From an uncultured Gammaproteobacteria bacterium (lineage in GTDB: Bacteria; Pseudomonadota; Gammaproteobacteria; Pseudomonadales; Azotimanducaceae), in the NCBI GenBank assembly GCA_913051785.1, contig CAJXCK010000005.1:1-47171 (forward strand): DNA of 47,171 bases, in the 5' to 3' direction. This document shows, in pieces, positions 1 to 8,120 of this stretch. The translations under genes were made by a program, and so were the position numbers. The notes below the pieces were generated by a model. It saw only the letters and a program-made list of their open reading frames with translations, did not search any database and was not told the origin of the DNA. Position 1 is the first letter of the stretch, and each line of letters starts with the position of its first letter.

Positions 1-65
1 CTCGCGCATAAGCTCGCGCCTAAACCTTGTATTGGACCGACGCCGGCCACAATTGCTTTCCCCAT
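1..65 (-). CDS. Short-chain dehydrogenase/reductase, N-terminus only (cut by window edge)
   Basis: This ORF is not in the supplied track. The reverse complement of bases 1-65 opens ATG GGG AAA GCA and reads MGKAIVAGVGPIQGLGASLC. The G-x-G-P-x-x-G-L-G-A pattern is the nucleotide-binding start of an SDR-type oxidoreductase. Its ATG overlaps the TGA of the YciI-like gene upstream in an ATGA junction, so it is very likely the third gene of an operon with that gene and the esterase. Only about 21 residues are visible, so substrate and subfamily cannot be said. Confidence 0.65.
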   Translation of the reverse strand, partial: MGKAIVAGVGPIQGLGASLCA

Positions 66-346
66 CAAGAATCTCCAGGTATAACTTGTTTAAATGGCTT
101 AATTTCGACCGATTCAAAAAGGCCCGCTTGATTATAAGGGTCGTTCGCCGCGAACTGTTTTGCTTCCTCTAAGCTGTTTACCTCAAGGACGATAAGGGAA
201 CCAATCATTTCTCCGGTTGTATCCGACATAAAAGGCCCCGCAAATCTAACTTCAAAGGAATCCAGATAATTTAGGTGCTCAGGTCGAGTCGAGACCCGTA
301 ACTGTGAGGATTTGGGAAAATCTTTACATAAAACTAGGTACAGCAT
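65..346 (-). CDS. YciI-like protein
   Basis: A 93-residue protein beginning MLYLVLCKDF. It has the small alpha-beta layout of the YciI (YCII-related) family: an early R-x-x-HL-x-YL element holding the conserved His, a central GSLIVLEV strand, and a late NDPYNQAGLFESVEI block close to the family's DPY...AGLF motif. The track extends the ORF to 484, but that would run deep into the esterase gene. The ATG at 346 has an AAGGAG Shine-Dalgarno just upstream and fits the family's usual length of about 90-100 residues. It starts 10 bases after the esterase stop and overlaps the next SDR start, so it is operonic. YciI-like proteins are poorly characterised and no reaction is assigned. Confidence 0.85.
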   Translation of the reverse strand: MLYLVLCKDFPKSSQLRVSTRPEHLNYLDSFEVRFAGPFMSDTTGEMIGSLIVLEVNSLEEAKQFAANDPYNQAGLFESVEIKPFKQVIPGDS

Positions 347-356
347 ACGGGGCTCC

Positions 357-1280
357 TTAGTTGCCAAGGCGTGCTTGTATTTTTGAAATGATTTGAAGGA
401 AATACTTCCTGGCGCTTTCAAAAGATGTTGCCATACCGCAAAAGTCGTGGAGCATTCCCTCGCATATGAGGATTTCTGAATCATTGCCCGCTTCCAGCAA
501 CTTCTGAGCGTAAGCTAAACCCTCGTCTTTGAGAGGATCGAATTCGGCGACAACGGTCAGAGCCGCTGGGAGATCGGTCAGGTTGGTTGAGTTTATTGGT
601 GTGGCTCGGTTGTCCAGTCTCTGCTCGTTATCCGGGCAATACGTATCCCAAAACCATTTCATTACGCTTGTATCAAGCATAAATCCCTCGCCGTTCTCCT
701 GGTAGGATTTGCGCGTCAGGTCTGAATCCGTTACTGGATAGAGCAGGCATTGATAAGTAAGATCAAAATCACATTGATCACGGACCAATCTACTGACAAC
801 AGCGCTTAGGTTGCCGCCAGCACTCTCACCAGCGACGCCTATCTTGCCGTTCCCATTGACCGCTTCCATATTTTCGTTAGCCCATTTGGTGACGGCGAAA
901 CAATCTTCCACTGCCCCAGGGAAAATATGCTCCGGAGCCAATCTATAGTCGACAGAAATAACATTGAGTTCACCGATCGTGCTGATCTCTCTGCAAACAG
1001 CATCCGACGTATCTAGATCTCCAATAACCCATCCGCCACCATGAAAGAAAATCAAAACCCCCGTTGTCATACCGGGTTGATAGACCCTTACAGGGATGGG
1101 TCCGTTTGGTCCCGACACGGATTCACTTCGTATGGTGGAAACTTTTATATCCTCATTCACGGGACGCATCGCTCGGTAAAGAGCTCTTCCTTCATCTATG
1201 GGTAGTTCGCTGATGCTGGGTGTTGGATCTCCTGCGGCCAGTTGATCGAGCATTGCCCTATATTCTGGAGCTAGTGGCAT
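357..1280 (-). CDS. Alpha/beta hydrolase, HSL-type carboxylesterase
   Basis: A 307-residue hormone-sensitive-lipase-family esterase. The oxyanion-hole motif HGGGW is at about residues 80-84, the nucleophile elbow GESAG at 151-155 (Ser153), a catalytic Asp in the FDPLKDEG stretch near 248, and a His in LHDF near 278. The triad therefore looks complete. The family hydrolyses short- to medium-chain acyl esters in the cytoplasm; the natural substrate is unknown. The track starts at 1322, but the ATG at 1280 has AAGGA about eight bases upstream and opens with the typical MPLAPEYRAML, so I prefer it. It is the first gene of a minus-strand operon with the YciI-like and SDR genes. Confidence 0.9.
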   Translation of the reverse strand: MPLAPEYRAMLDQLAAGDPTPSISELPIDEGRALYRAMRPVNEDIKVSTIRSESVSGPNGPIPVRVYQPGMTTGVLIFFHGGGWVIGDLDTSDAVCREISTIGELNVISVDYRLAPEHIFPGAVEDCFAVTKWANENMEAVNGNGKIGVAGESAGGNLSAVVSRLVRDQCDFDLTYQCLLYPVTDSDLTRKSYQENGEGFMLDTSVMKWFWDTYCPDNEQRLDNRATPINSTNLTDLPAALTVVAEFDPLKDEGLAYAQKLLEAGNDSEILICEGMLHDFCGMATSFESARKYFLQIISKIQARLGN

Positions 1281-1409
1281 TGAAATTTTCCTTTTTGACC
1301 CTACGATATCACCGTACACCATACTTTTTTCGATCTCTAGCGGTAGCCGAGGCAGCGCATGTGGTGTTTTTTATAGAAAAGCTATGCAGGCAGTATTAAG
1401 GATCATCAG

Positions 1410-2012
1410 ATGGCAGGAAAAAACGAGACAGATGAGGGACAGTCGTTGAGCGATGCAGCAAAAAGTTTCAATAGGCTGGAGAATACACTCTTACAAAATC
1501 GGACGCTGACACTCTTTGGGGAAATTAACCAGGACGTGGCTAGGAAAATGTCCGAGCGACTTTTAGGGCTGGCTTTTGAGAACGATGATCCAATAACGCT
1601 CTACATAGGCTCACCGGGTGGGCATGTAGAATCTGGCGACACGATTTTCGATCTTATTCAGTATATAAAACCTGATGTGAGGATAGTAGGGACGGGTTGG
1701 GTAGGTAGCATAGCAACGCACATTTACCTCGCGACGGACAAGAAACTACGATTCTGTTTGCCAAATACCCGATTCCTGATTCATCAACCAAGCGGTGGTT
1801 TTGGTGGCGATGCATCGGATATAGAGATACACGCTCAAGAGATTTTGAAAACCCGTGAGAGGATCAACGGAATTATTGCGGAAAGGACCGGTCAGACCCT
1901 CAAGAAGGTCACTGAAGACACACAGAGGGATTGCTGGATGAGTGCTGAAGAGTCAGTGAAGTACGGCCTGGTAGGTAAGATAATCGCGAACTTCAATGAA
2001 TTACCGGCTTAA
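1410..2012 (+). CDS. ClpP-family serine protease, solitary
   Basis: A 200-residue ClpP-type peptidase. The fold is recognisable from ITLYIGSPGG near residues 62-70, the active-site Ser100 in WVGSIA, His125 in FLIHQPSGG, and Asp174 in TQRDCWMSAEE, so the Ser-His-Asp triad is intact. ClpP proteins form tetradecameric barrels fed by Clp ATPases. AAGGA sits seven bases before the ATG. No clpX, clpA, tig or lon is adjacent, unlike a housekeeping clpP locus, and WVGSIA differs from the usual QAASMG surroundings of the nucleophile. It is probably a divergent paralog. Its 3' end overlaps the convergent MFS gene by 12 bases. Confidence 0.88.
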   Translation: MAGKNETDEGQSLSDAAKSFNRLENTLLQNRTLTLFGEINQDVARKMSERLLGLAFENDDPITLYIGSPGGHVESGDTIFDLIQYIKPDVRIVGTGWVGSIATHIYLATDKKLRFCLPNTRFLIHQPSGGFGGDASDIEIHAQEILKTRERINGIIAERTGQTLKKVTEDTQRDCWMSAEESVKYGLVGKIIANFNELPA

Positions 2013-3287
2013 TTCTTGAGATTTATTCAGTAAGAAGCCCAATCTAGTTTGATGGATCCCCCCCCATAACATGAGGAGGAGGGTGAATATCAGACCGTAC
2101 CGTAGTGAATCAACTCCGGCTGTGTCCGACATTAGGTCGCTGATGAGGCCGACACTAAAGGCTCCCAAGCCTAGGCCTATTATGTTTAGGACGAAGAGGT
2201 TTATTGAAGCCATCACAGCTCTCATTTCGACCGCTGCAAGAGACTGTAGAATTGCGAAATTAACGCCGATGTATACCCCGCCGAGAGCTGCGGGTCCCGT
2301 GAACCAAAATATTGCCCAGAAAGGATCTACGCTTTGATAGCAGAGTAAGCCCGCTGGCAGGTAACCCAAAATCGAGAAGCTCACAATCCAAGCCCTCCAA
2401 CCTTCTGAGATTTTCGATAGTTTATCTGCCAGCGCACCGCCTAAGAATGTACCGAGGCCGCCGCCTAATCCTATACCTAAGGCCAGGAACGTGCCTGACT
2501 CGCTCGTGCTGAACCCGTGGATACGCTGAAAATAGACCGGTGCCCAAGCGATGGCGGCGTAGCCAGCCATAGAAATCAGAGAGTTGCTCAACAAAAGTTG
2601 TCGAATGCGGTTGTCTCGCCACATGGTTTTAACAACTAGGAAAAAAGGGGGTGGTTTGATTTCGGACGTTAATCCATCCGAAAGACCTCTTGGTGGCTCT
2701 TTCATAGTGAATCTCACGGCGAGAGCTATCAACAGGCCAGGAGCACCTGCAATAACGAAAGCCCACCTCCAACCGACCCAATCATTTACCCATCCTCCGA
2801 TTAAGAAGCCAAACATAATTCCGAAATTGACTCCAAGGCCAAAAATTGCCATTGCAGTGGCTCTCTCTGCCGGCTCGTACAGATCAGCAATAATTGAGTG
2901 AGAAGGTGGATTAGACCCCGCTTCTCCAACAGCGACACCTATTCGTGCCGCCAGTAATTGCCAATATTGGCCTGCAGCCGCGCAGGCAACGGTCATCGCA
3001 CTCCACAGGGAGATTGAAAACGCAATCAGATTTCGTCTATTTCTCCGGTCCGCCCACATTGCCATGGGCATCCCGAGAGTTGCATAAAAAAGGGCGAACG
3101 CAAAACCGGTCAAAATTCCCAATTGGGTATCAGTCAGATCGAAAGCAATCCTTATAGGCTCTTGGAGAATAGCTACTATTTGGCGGTCTATATGACTTGC
3201 GATAAAGACCAGGAGTAGCAGAAAAAGTGTATAGCCACGTTGCCGTCGATTTTGCGTTTTGATGTCCACTACGTAATTATCGATCAT
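2001..3287 (-). CDS. MFS transporter, spinster-like
   Basis: A 428-residue major facilitator with about twelve hydrophobic segments. The motif between TM2 and TM3 is WADRRNRRN, a variant of the MFS G-x-x-x-D-R-x-x-R loop, and ARIGVAVGEAGSNPP is typical of spinster-like carriers. Substrate is unknown; this type is often annotated as a sugar, lipid or organic-acid exporter. The track begins at a TTG at 3290, but the ATG at 3287 is the more natural start. There is no clear Shine-Dalgarno. It is homologous along its first half to the broken MFS gene near 46 kb. The 3' end overlaps clpP by 12 bases. Confidence 0.88.
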   Translation of the reverse strand: MIDNYVVDIKTQNRRQRGYTLFLLLLVFIASHIDRQIVAILQEPIRIAFDLTDTQLGILTGFAFALFYATLGMPMAMWADRRNRRNLIAFSISLWSAMTVACAAAGQYWQLLAARIGVAVGEAGSNPPSHSIIADLYEPAERATAMAIFGLGVNFGIMFGFLIGGWVNDWVGWRWAFVIAGAPGLLIALAVRFTMKEPPRGLSDGLTSEIKPPPFFLVVKTMWRDNRIRQLLLSNSLISMAGYAAIAWAPVYFQRIHGFSTSESGTFLALGIGLGGGLGTFLGGALADKLSKISEGWRAWIVSFSILGYLPAGLLCYQSVDPFWAIFWFTGPAALGGVYIGVNFAILQSLAAVEMRAVMASINLFVLNIIGLGLGAFSVGLISDLMSDTAGVDSLRYGLIFTLLLMLWGGIHQTRLGFLLNKSQELSR

Positions 3288-3341
3288 CAAACTAGCTGGT
3301 AAAAGATTTACATAAACGACTCGTTATCGTAGGAGATTTTT

Positions 3342-4199
3342 ATGGAATGGAAGTTATTGAAGGTAGAGAAGCGAGAGGGTCTGGTCACGGTTGTTATCAA
3401 TAATCCGCCGATAAATCTCATCACGCTTGACCTGTACCGAGAGCTTTCTCAGTTTGTTGAAAAAATGGCTGATGAGAAAGGGGTGTCGGTGATTCTTTTT
3501 AAAAGCGCGAACCCAGATTTTTTCATCGCTCATTTCGACGTCAGCGAAATTTTGAAGTTTCCCCTAGAGGGAGAGGTGAGGCCCCACCCAGAGCTCAACG
3601 CCTTTCACTTGATGTGCGAAAGACTGCGGAACATGGAAAAGGTGACGATAGCGCAAATAGAGGGGCGAGTTGGCGGAGGTGGTGGTGAACTCGTTGCGAG
3701 TATGGACATGCGCTTCGGCGTAAAAAACAAAACTATTCTTAATCAAATGGAAGTTCCTCTTGGAATCCTGCCTGGCGGATCCGGTACACAGCGGTTACCC
3801 CGAATAATTGGCAGAGGTAGAGCTATAGAGGTGATCTTAGGTGCCGAGGACATTGATTCGGTAACGTTGGAAAATTGGGGCTTTCTGAATAGGCTGTATG
3901 AACCCGACGAAATTGAAGAAAAGGTAGCTACCCTAGCGAGAAGAATTTCCCTCTATCCAAATCCAGCGGTCCGTTTGGCGAAAAGGTCGATCAATAACCA
4001 CGAGATGCCCTTGAATATGGGTCTCCAGCAAGAGGCTTATTTGTTCCAACAACTACTGAGAACTGAGGAGGCGCCTAAGGCAATGACGAGATTTTTGTTG
4101 GGCGGGGGGCAAACAAAAGAAGGTGAGCTCCGAGTGGCCGAGCTGTCGCTAGAAATAAACGAATCAAGCGTAGCGGTTGATGAGGAAAAAGGCGACTGA
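3342..4199 (+). CDS. Enoyl-CoA hydratase/isomerase family protein
   Basis: A 285-residue crotonase-fold protein. Both usual catalytic glutamates are present: Glu116 in GGGGGELVASMD and Glu137 in QMEVPLG, the latter followed by the conserved GxGTQRLPR. It should therefore be able to add or remove water across a 2-enoyl-CoA double bond, though isomerase or hydrolase activity cannot be excluded. AGGAG lies six bases before the ATG. The gene is monocistronic. Its last 36 bases overlap the end of lptG on the opposite strand. The residues after about 262 are charged and extend past the usual crotonase end. Confidence 0.88.
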   Translation: MEWKLLKVEKREGLVTVVINNPPINLITLDLYRELSQFVEKMADEKGVSVILFKSANPDFFIAHFDVSEILKFPLEGEVRPHPELNAFHLMCERLRNMEKVTIAQIEGRVGGGGGELVASMDMRFGVKNKTILNQMEVPLGILPGGSGTQRLPRIIGRGRAIEVILGAEDIDSVTLENWGFLNRLYEPDEIEEKVATLARRISLYPNPAVRLAKRSINNHEMPLNMGLQQEAYLFQQLLRTEEAPKAMTRFLLGGGQTKEGELRVAELSLEINESSVAVDEEKGD

Positions 4200-5267
4200 A
4201 GCACAGATAAACACCGGGACGATAGCTACCATCAGGGGAGGAAAATTAAAGACTAAGGTCATCGGGATCAAAAAGTCTTGAAGATATTTAAAACTAAGCC
4301 CGATAAAAAGGCCCACAGCTAATCTTGGGCCCATTCCCGTCTTTCTAACCGCTCCCAGCGATAGTGAAAGAGCTAAGAGAGCCATTGCTGCGTACATCGC
4401 AGGGCTCAGGATCCGACTTAGTATGAGAATTTTGTGAGTCTGATGATCCTCTGATTCAGGTTGAAGAGAAATCTGCCTGCTCAGGTCACTTATTGATCTC
4501 CTTTTCGGCTGCTGGATTGTCTTGTTGATCAGTTGTTCAGGAGTTTGTTGCAGTTCCCACGGGTACACCTTATGAGATTCGGTCGAAACTAAATTACCTG
4601 ATTTAGACGTCAGTTCGACCGAGTGCAGGGTCCATAGGTTGTCAGCGAATTTAGCGGAGCTTGCCTGAATGGCCCTAAAACTGTCATCGGAAGGATTCAG
4701 CGAGTATTCGTAAATATCTTCAAAAAAAGGATCCCCCGATCCATCAAAACCGGCTGCGCCGATTCGAATAAATCTCTCTTGATCTTTGATCCAAACATCT
4801 CGCTCCATCATGGACGAGTCTTCTTTGCTTTGATTAAGCATTTTGTACTTTTGTGCGAAAGCGTCGGACTTGGGAGTAGCGAACTCGCTCAGAAGGAAGC
4901 TGGCTAGTATAAAAGTTGTTATGGCGGGAAGGATTCCGATATAGAGTCTCCATGGGGAAGAGCCGATGAGCCTGACAGCCTGAATTTCGCTATTCTCCGC
5001 CAGTTCGCCAAGAGCGATTAAGCAACCCATAAAAGTTGAAAATATTAGAACTTCACCCAGCCTCCTCGGTGTAGATGAGAGAACGAAAACCGCTATTTCG
5101 GTTAATTGGTATCCGTGTGCCGCATCTGATAATTCCTCGAGAAATGCAAACATCGAAACGAGCGCAGTGAAACCCAACGTGACTGCTAAAACGGCCTTAA
5201 AGATTTGAAAACTAAGATATCGATCGAACTTTGTGAATCCTAGAATATTACTGTGCGCTGACCACAT
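4164..5267 (-). CDS. lptG: LPS export ABC transporter permease LptG
   Basis: A 367-residue YjgP/YjgQ permease. It opens with a cytoplasmic FDRYLSFQIFK element, then three N-terminal membrane segments including STPRRLGEVL and the NSEIQAVRLIG stretch that follows TM2-3 in LptG. A soluble beta-rich periplasmic domain spans about residues 130-275, including a QTPEQLI segment, and a C-terminal group of three helices follows, with the GMGPRLAVG motif. LptG pairs with LptF and LptB2 to pull lipopolysaccharide from the inner membrane. The LptG assignment over LptF rests on the PRRLGE and TPEQL elements. lptF normally lies directly upstream, but here the upstream neighbour is divergent and unrelated. 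Confidence 0.88.
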   Translation of the reverse strand: MWSAHSNILGFTKFDRYLSFQIFKAVLAVTLGFTALVSMFAFLEELSDAAHGYQLTEIAVFVLSSTPRRLGEVLIFSTFMGCLIALGELAENSEIQAVRLIGSSPWRLYIGILPAITTFILASFLLSEFATPKSDAFAQKYKMLNQSKEDSSMMERDVWIKDQERFIRIGAAGFDGSGDPFFEDIYEYSLNPSDDSFRAIQASSAKFADNLWTLHSVELTSKSGNLVSTESHKVYPWELQQTPEQLINKTIQQPKRRSISDLSRQISLQPESEDHQTHKILILSRILSPAMYAAMALLALSLSLGAVRKTGMGPRLAVGLFIGLSFKYLQDFLIPMTLVFNFPPLMVAIVPVFICASVAFFLINRYA

Positions 5268-5423
5268 GTTCTCTAACTCTTGAAAAGGAGGGATTTCTTT
5301 TTTTTCGCGATTTGAATTTAAAAACTACCATCTTTTTAGCCTTGTGACAGATGAAAAGATCCATTGCGCCTAATCCAAGAATGGCCACATACTCTTAAAT
5401 AAATTGACTCTTAGTGAACATAA

Positions 5424-6068
5424 ATGGGTTTGGAAATAATAGGCGCTGGGTTTGGGCGGACAGGGACTCTATCGTTGAAGTTTGCGCTGGAGGAGCTAGG
5501 GTTCAACAAATGTTATCACATGATGGAAATTCCAAAGGTTTCCCATCATATAAGCTCTTGGCGAAAAGCCGCGGCGGGGGAAAATGTCGATTGGCATTTG
5601 TTATTTCAGGGATATAAAGCAGCAGTGGACTGGCCTTCCTGCAATTACTGGAGGGAGCAGCTACGAGCTTTTCCGGAAGCTAAGATAATTTTGACAAAGA
5701 GAGATGCAGACGACTGGTATGAGAGCGTCATCAATACAATCTGGCCTGCTTCTGTAAAAGGGAGGGAACTAGCGAGATCGAACGAAAATTTGGATAAAGT
5801 GGCACAGGATAGATCTAGCATGGTCTTTGAGGTTATTTGGGATGGGATTTTTGACGATCGAATGTCAGAAAAAGACTTTGTCATTGATAAATATGAAAAA
5901 CATAATCAGTCTGTCATCGATGAAGTGCCCTCCTCAAAATTATTAGTCTACGAGCCAGGTGAAGGGTGGGAGCCCTTGTGTCAGTTTTTGGGGTGCTCGC
6001 AACCATCGATTGACTACCCCAACGTGAATTCAACGGAAGAATTCTCTAGCCGAATGAAATCGTCTTAA
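5424..6068 (+). CDS. Sulfotransferase family protein
   Basis: A 214-residue protein with the P-loop-like GAGFGRTGTLSL at residues 7-18, the 5'-phosphosulfate-binding loop of PAPS-dependent sulfotransferases, followed by ALEELGFNKCYHM. That opening is typical of the Sulfotransfer_4 group. IILTKRDADDWYESV near residue 90 matches the 3'-phosphate-binding segment. The acceptor is unknown. No convincing Shine-Dalgarno precedes the ATG. It is divergent from lptG and convergent with the small membrane protein. Some members of this group are annotated without tested activity, so the reaction is inferred. Confidence 0.85.
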   Translation: MGLEIIGAGFGRTGTLSLKFALEELGFNKCYHMMEIPKVSHHISSWRKAAAGENVDWHLLFQGYKAAVDWPSCNYWREQLRAFPEAKIILTKRDADDWYESVINTIWPASVKGRELARSNENLDKVAQDRSSMVFEVIWDGIFDDRMSEKDFVIDKYEKHNQSVIDEVPSSKLLVYEPGEGWEPLCQFLGCSQPSIDYPNVNSTEEFSSRMKSS

Positions 6069-6082
6069 CACTGAATGATCGG

Positions 6083-6538
6083 CTAAGGATTCTGGCCTGT
6101 TATCAGTCCGAGAGGGAAAAGTAGAGCTATCAGAATGAAAGGGACTATAAAATTGAAAGACACGATGACCAAAAAACTTTGAGTTATTGTTTGATAAGTT
6201 CCCTGCATGTCTTTCTTAAACGTTTCGAGCATTCCACCCTGAGAGAAATGGGTGAGCAAAGTGCCCGTGATGCCCTGGGCAACCGACAAAATTAGAAAAG
6301 TGGACCACATATGGTTTATTGTCATAGTCTCTCCGGTGGCAGGGGCTAGCGAAGAAGATATTCCCATGAAGACAAGAAAGATAACTACGCACAGAGCAAA
6401 AATATAACCGGAGTATTGATTCATACCGAGGGCACGGTAATTTGAATAGAGCATATAGCCTCCTGCTAATATAGAGCCAAGTGCGCTTGCAATGCTTATG
6501 CTTGTCATAGAATAGAGTTTCGGTAGTTCTTTACTCAT
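6083..6538 (-). CDS. Conserved hypothetical four-helix membrane protein
   Basis: A 151-residue protein that I do not assign to a family. Four hydrophobic stretches are visible, at about residues 10-30, 43-62, 76-97 and 121-146, with a short polar connector (HFSQGGMLETFKKDM) between the third and fourth. The N-terminus MSKELPKLYS has no signal-peptide cleavage site, so it should be an integral inner-membrane protein. AGGGTG precedes the ATG. It starts 12 bases after the amidase stop, so the two genes are probably co-transcribed; whether they work together is unknown. Confidence 0.75.
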   Translation of the reverse strand: MSKELPKLYSMTSISIASALGSILAGGYMLYSNYRALGMNQYSGYIFALCVVIFLVFMGISSSLAPATGETMTINHMWSTFLILSVAQGITGTLLTHFSQGGMLETFKKDMQGTYQTITQSFLVIVSFNFIVPFILIALLFPLGLITGQNP

Positions 6539-6550
6539 TAATCACCCTAA

Positions 6551-8011
6551 TTAGAAAAGCTCTGGCACTCGAGTATAGTGCTTTGTTGCGGCTTCATAAG
6601 CGTTAGCTATTTTAAGTAATTCTAAATCGCCGTTCGGTTTCCCAACAAGCTGAATCCCCACTGGCAAGCCCTCTTTAGTAAAACCACCTGGCACGGATAT
6701 AGCCGGCAAACCTGTTACTGTTATCATGCAGCAGACCGACATCCAATCGATGTAAGTATCTAATTTAACCCCTGCGATCTCACTAATCCATTCTTGAGAC
6801 AGGTCAAACGGCGGTACCTGAGCAGCTGGGAGCAGTAATGCATCAAACTCCCTAAAGTATTCACTGATATCCTCGAAGATTCGGGTTCTCGTGGCCTCTG
6901 CACGAATCATATCTTCTATCTTTAAGCTAAAGCCCTTTTCAACATTCCAAATTGCGCTGTCTTTAGTAAACTCTCGCCAGTTGGGGACAGTTTTCTCCAG
7001 CAGATTCCCAAGTCCTCTCAGCCCCACAGCTCTTTGGGTTTGGAAACACTCCATAGCATCTTCAAGAGGTGGGTCTTTGAAGATGACTTCTGCACCGAGT
7101 TTTGAAAACATTTTTCCAGCTTCATCAATAATCGAAAGGACGCTCTGATCAATAGGTAACCCGCCCAGGGTGGGACTAACCGCTATTTTTAGTGGTTGGC
7201 TGCCATCTATTTTTCTTGCCGCTAATGCATCCAAAAAGTATTCGCCAGATTCTGGAAGTGTTAGAGGGTCCCTAGTATCGGGGCCTGCCATGACAGACAT
7301 CAACAAAATTGAGTCTGCGACCGAACGTGCCATGGGTCCAGTCGTCGACAATCTGCCGTACCAACCCAACCCTGGGTTTCTAGGTGTTCTGCCGATAGAG
7401 GGTCGAAACCCAACCACATTACAGAAGCTTGCAGGGTTTCTAAGCGAACCACCCATATCACTGCCATCAGCCAAGGGAAGCATTTTTGTCGCTAAAGCGA
7501 CCGCAGCGCCGCCACTGCTGCCCCCCGCGCTTCGAGTCACATCGTAGGGATTCCTTGTCGCACCGAACACGGAATTGAAGGTATTCGAGCCAAGGCCAAA
7601 TTCAGGCATATTGGTATGTCCGATGAATATTGCGCCGGCTTCGCGTAGACGAGAGGTAAGTAGCTCGTCTTCTTTTTCAATCTTTTTTGCAAAAGGAGCA
7701 AACCCCCTCGTCGTAGGGAATCCTTTCACAGCGATAGCATCTTTAGGGGCCAGAGGAATACCGTGCAAAGGCCCTCGATCAGATATCGGGACGTGATCAG
7801 CTAATACCGCGAGCTCCATCGCGGCCTCTTCGTCCAAAAGATTCACTATTGCATTAACATAGGGGTTGATCGCCCCTATCCGACGATAAATATTGCTCAT
7901 CAGTTCTTCAGAAGATATATCCCCCCTTTGCATGTCTCTACATAGGGTTAGGGCGTCGTCCCATAAAGGTTTTTCTGCGCTGAATTCATTTGTGAGTGTC
8001 TTTTCGCTCAT
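6551..8011 (-). CDS. Amidase (amidase signature family)
   Basis: A 486-residue amidase-signature hydrolase. The Ser-cisSer-Lys triad is complete: Lys90 in PLAPKDAIAVKG, the cis-Ser at 165 in SAGGSSGGAA, and the nucleophile Ser189 in DMGGSLRNPA. The Lys-to-nucleophile spacing of 99 and cisSer-to-nucleophile spacing of 24 match fatty acid amide hydrolase. It should hydrolyse a carboxylic amide in the cytoplasm, substrate unknown. No gatB or gatC is nearby and the length fits a stand-alone amidase rather than GatA. It is followed 12 bases later by the small membrane protein gene and is divergent from the BCCT transporter. Confidence 0.92.
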   Translation of the reverse strand: MSEKTLTNEFSAEKPLWDDALTLCRDMQRGDISSEELMSNIYRRIGAINPYVNAIVNLLDEEAAMELAVLADHVPISDRGPLHGIPLAPKDAIAVKGFPTTRGFAPFAKKIEKEDELLTSRLREAGAIFIGHTNMPEFGLGSNTFNSVFGATRNPYDVTRSAGGSSGGAAVALATKMLPLADGSDMGGSLRNPASFCNVVGFRPSIGRTPRNPGLGWYGRLSTTGPMARSVADSILLMSVMAGPDTRDPLTLPESGEYFLDALAARKIDGSQPLKIAVSPTLGGLPIDQSVLSIIDEAGKMFSKLGAEVIFKDPPLEDAMECFQTQRAVGLRGLGNLLEKTVPNWREFTKDSAIWNVEKGFSLKIEDMIRAEATRTRIFEDISEYFREFDALLLPAAQVPPFDLSQEWISEIAGVKLDTYIDWMSVCCMITVTGLPAISVPGGFTKEGLPVGIQLVGKPNGDLELLKIANAYEAATKHYTRVPELF

Positions 8012-8120
8012 GAGCTGAGTTTACCAAGGATCCTAATCTAGAACGCTGTCTAAATATTGATCCTTGCATTTACCTTGCTGTGCGCTAGGGTGATCGAACG
8101 AGGAGATTAATAGGAGCGGG

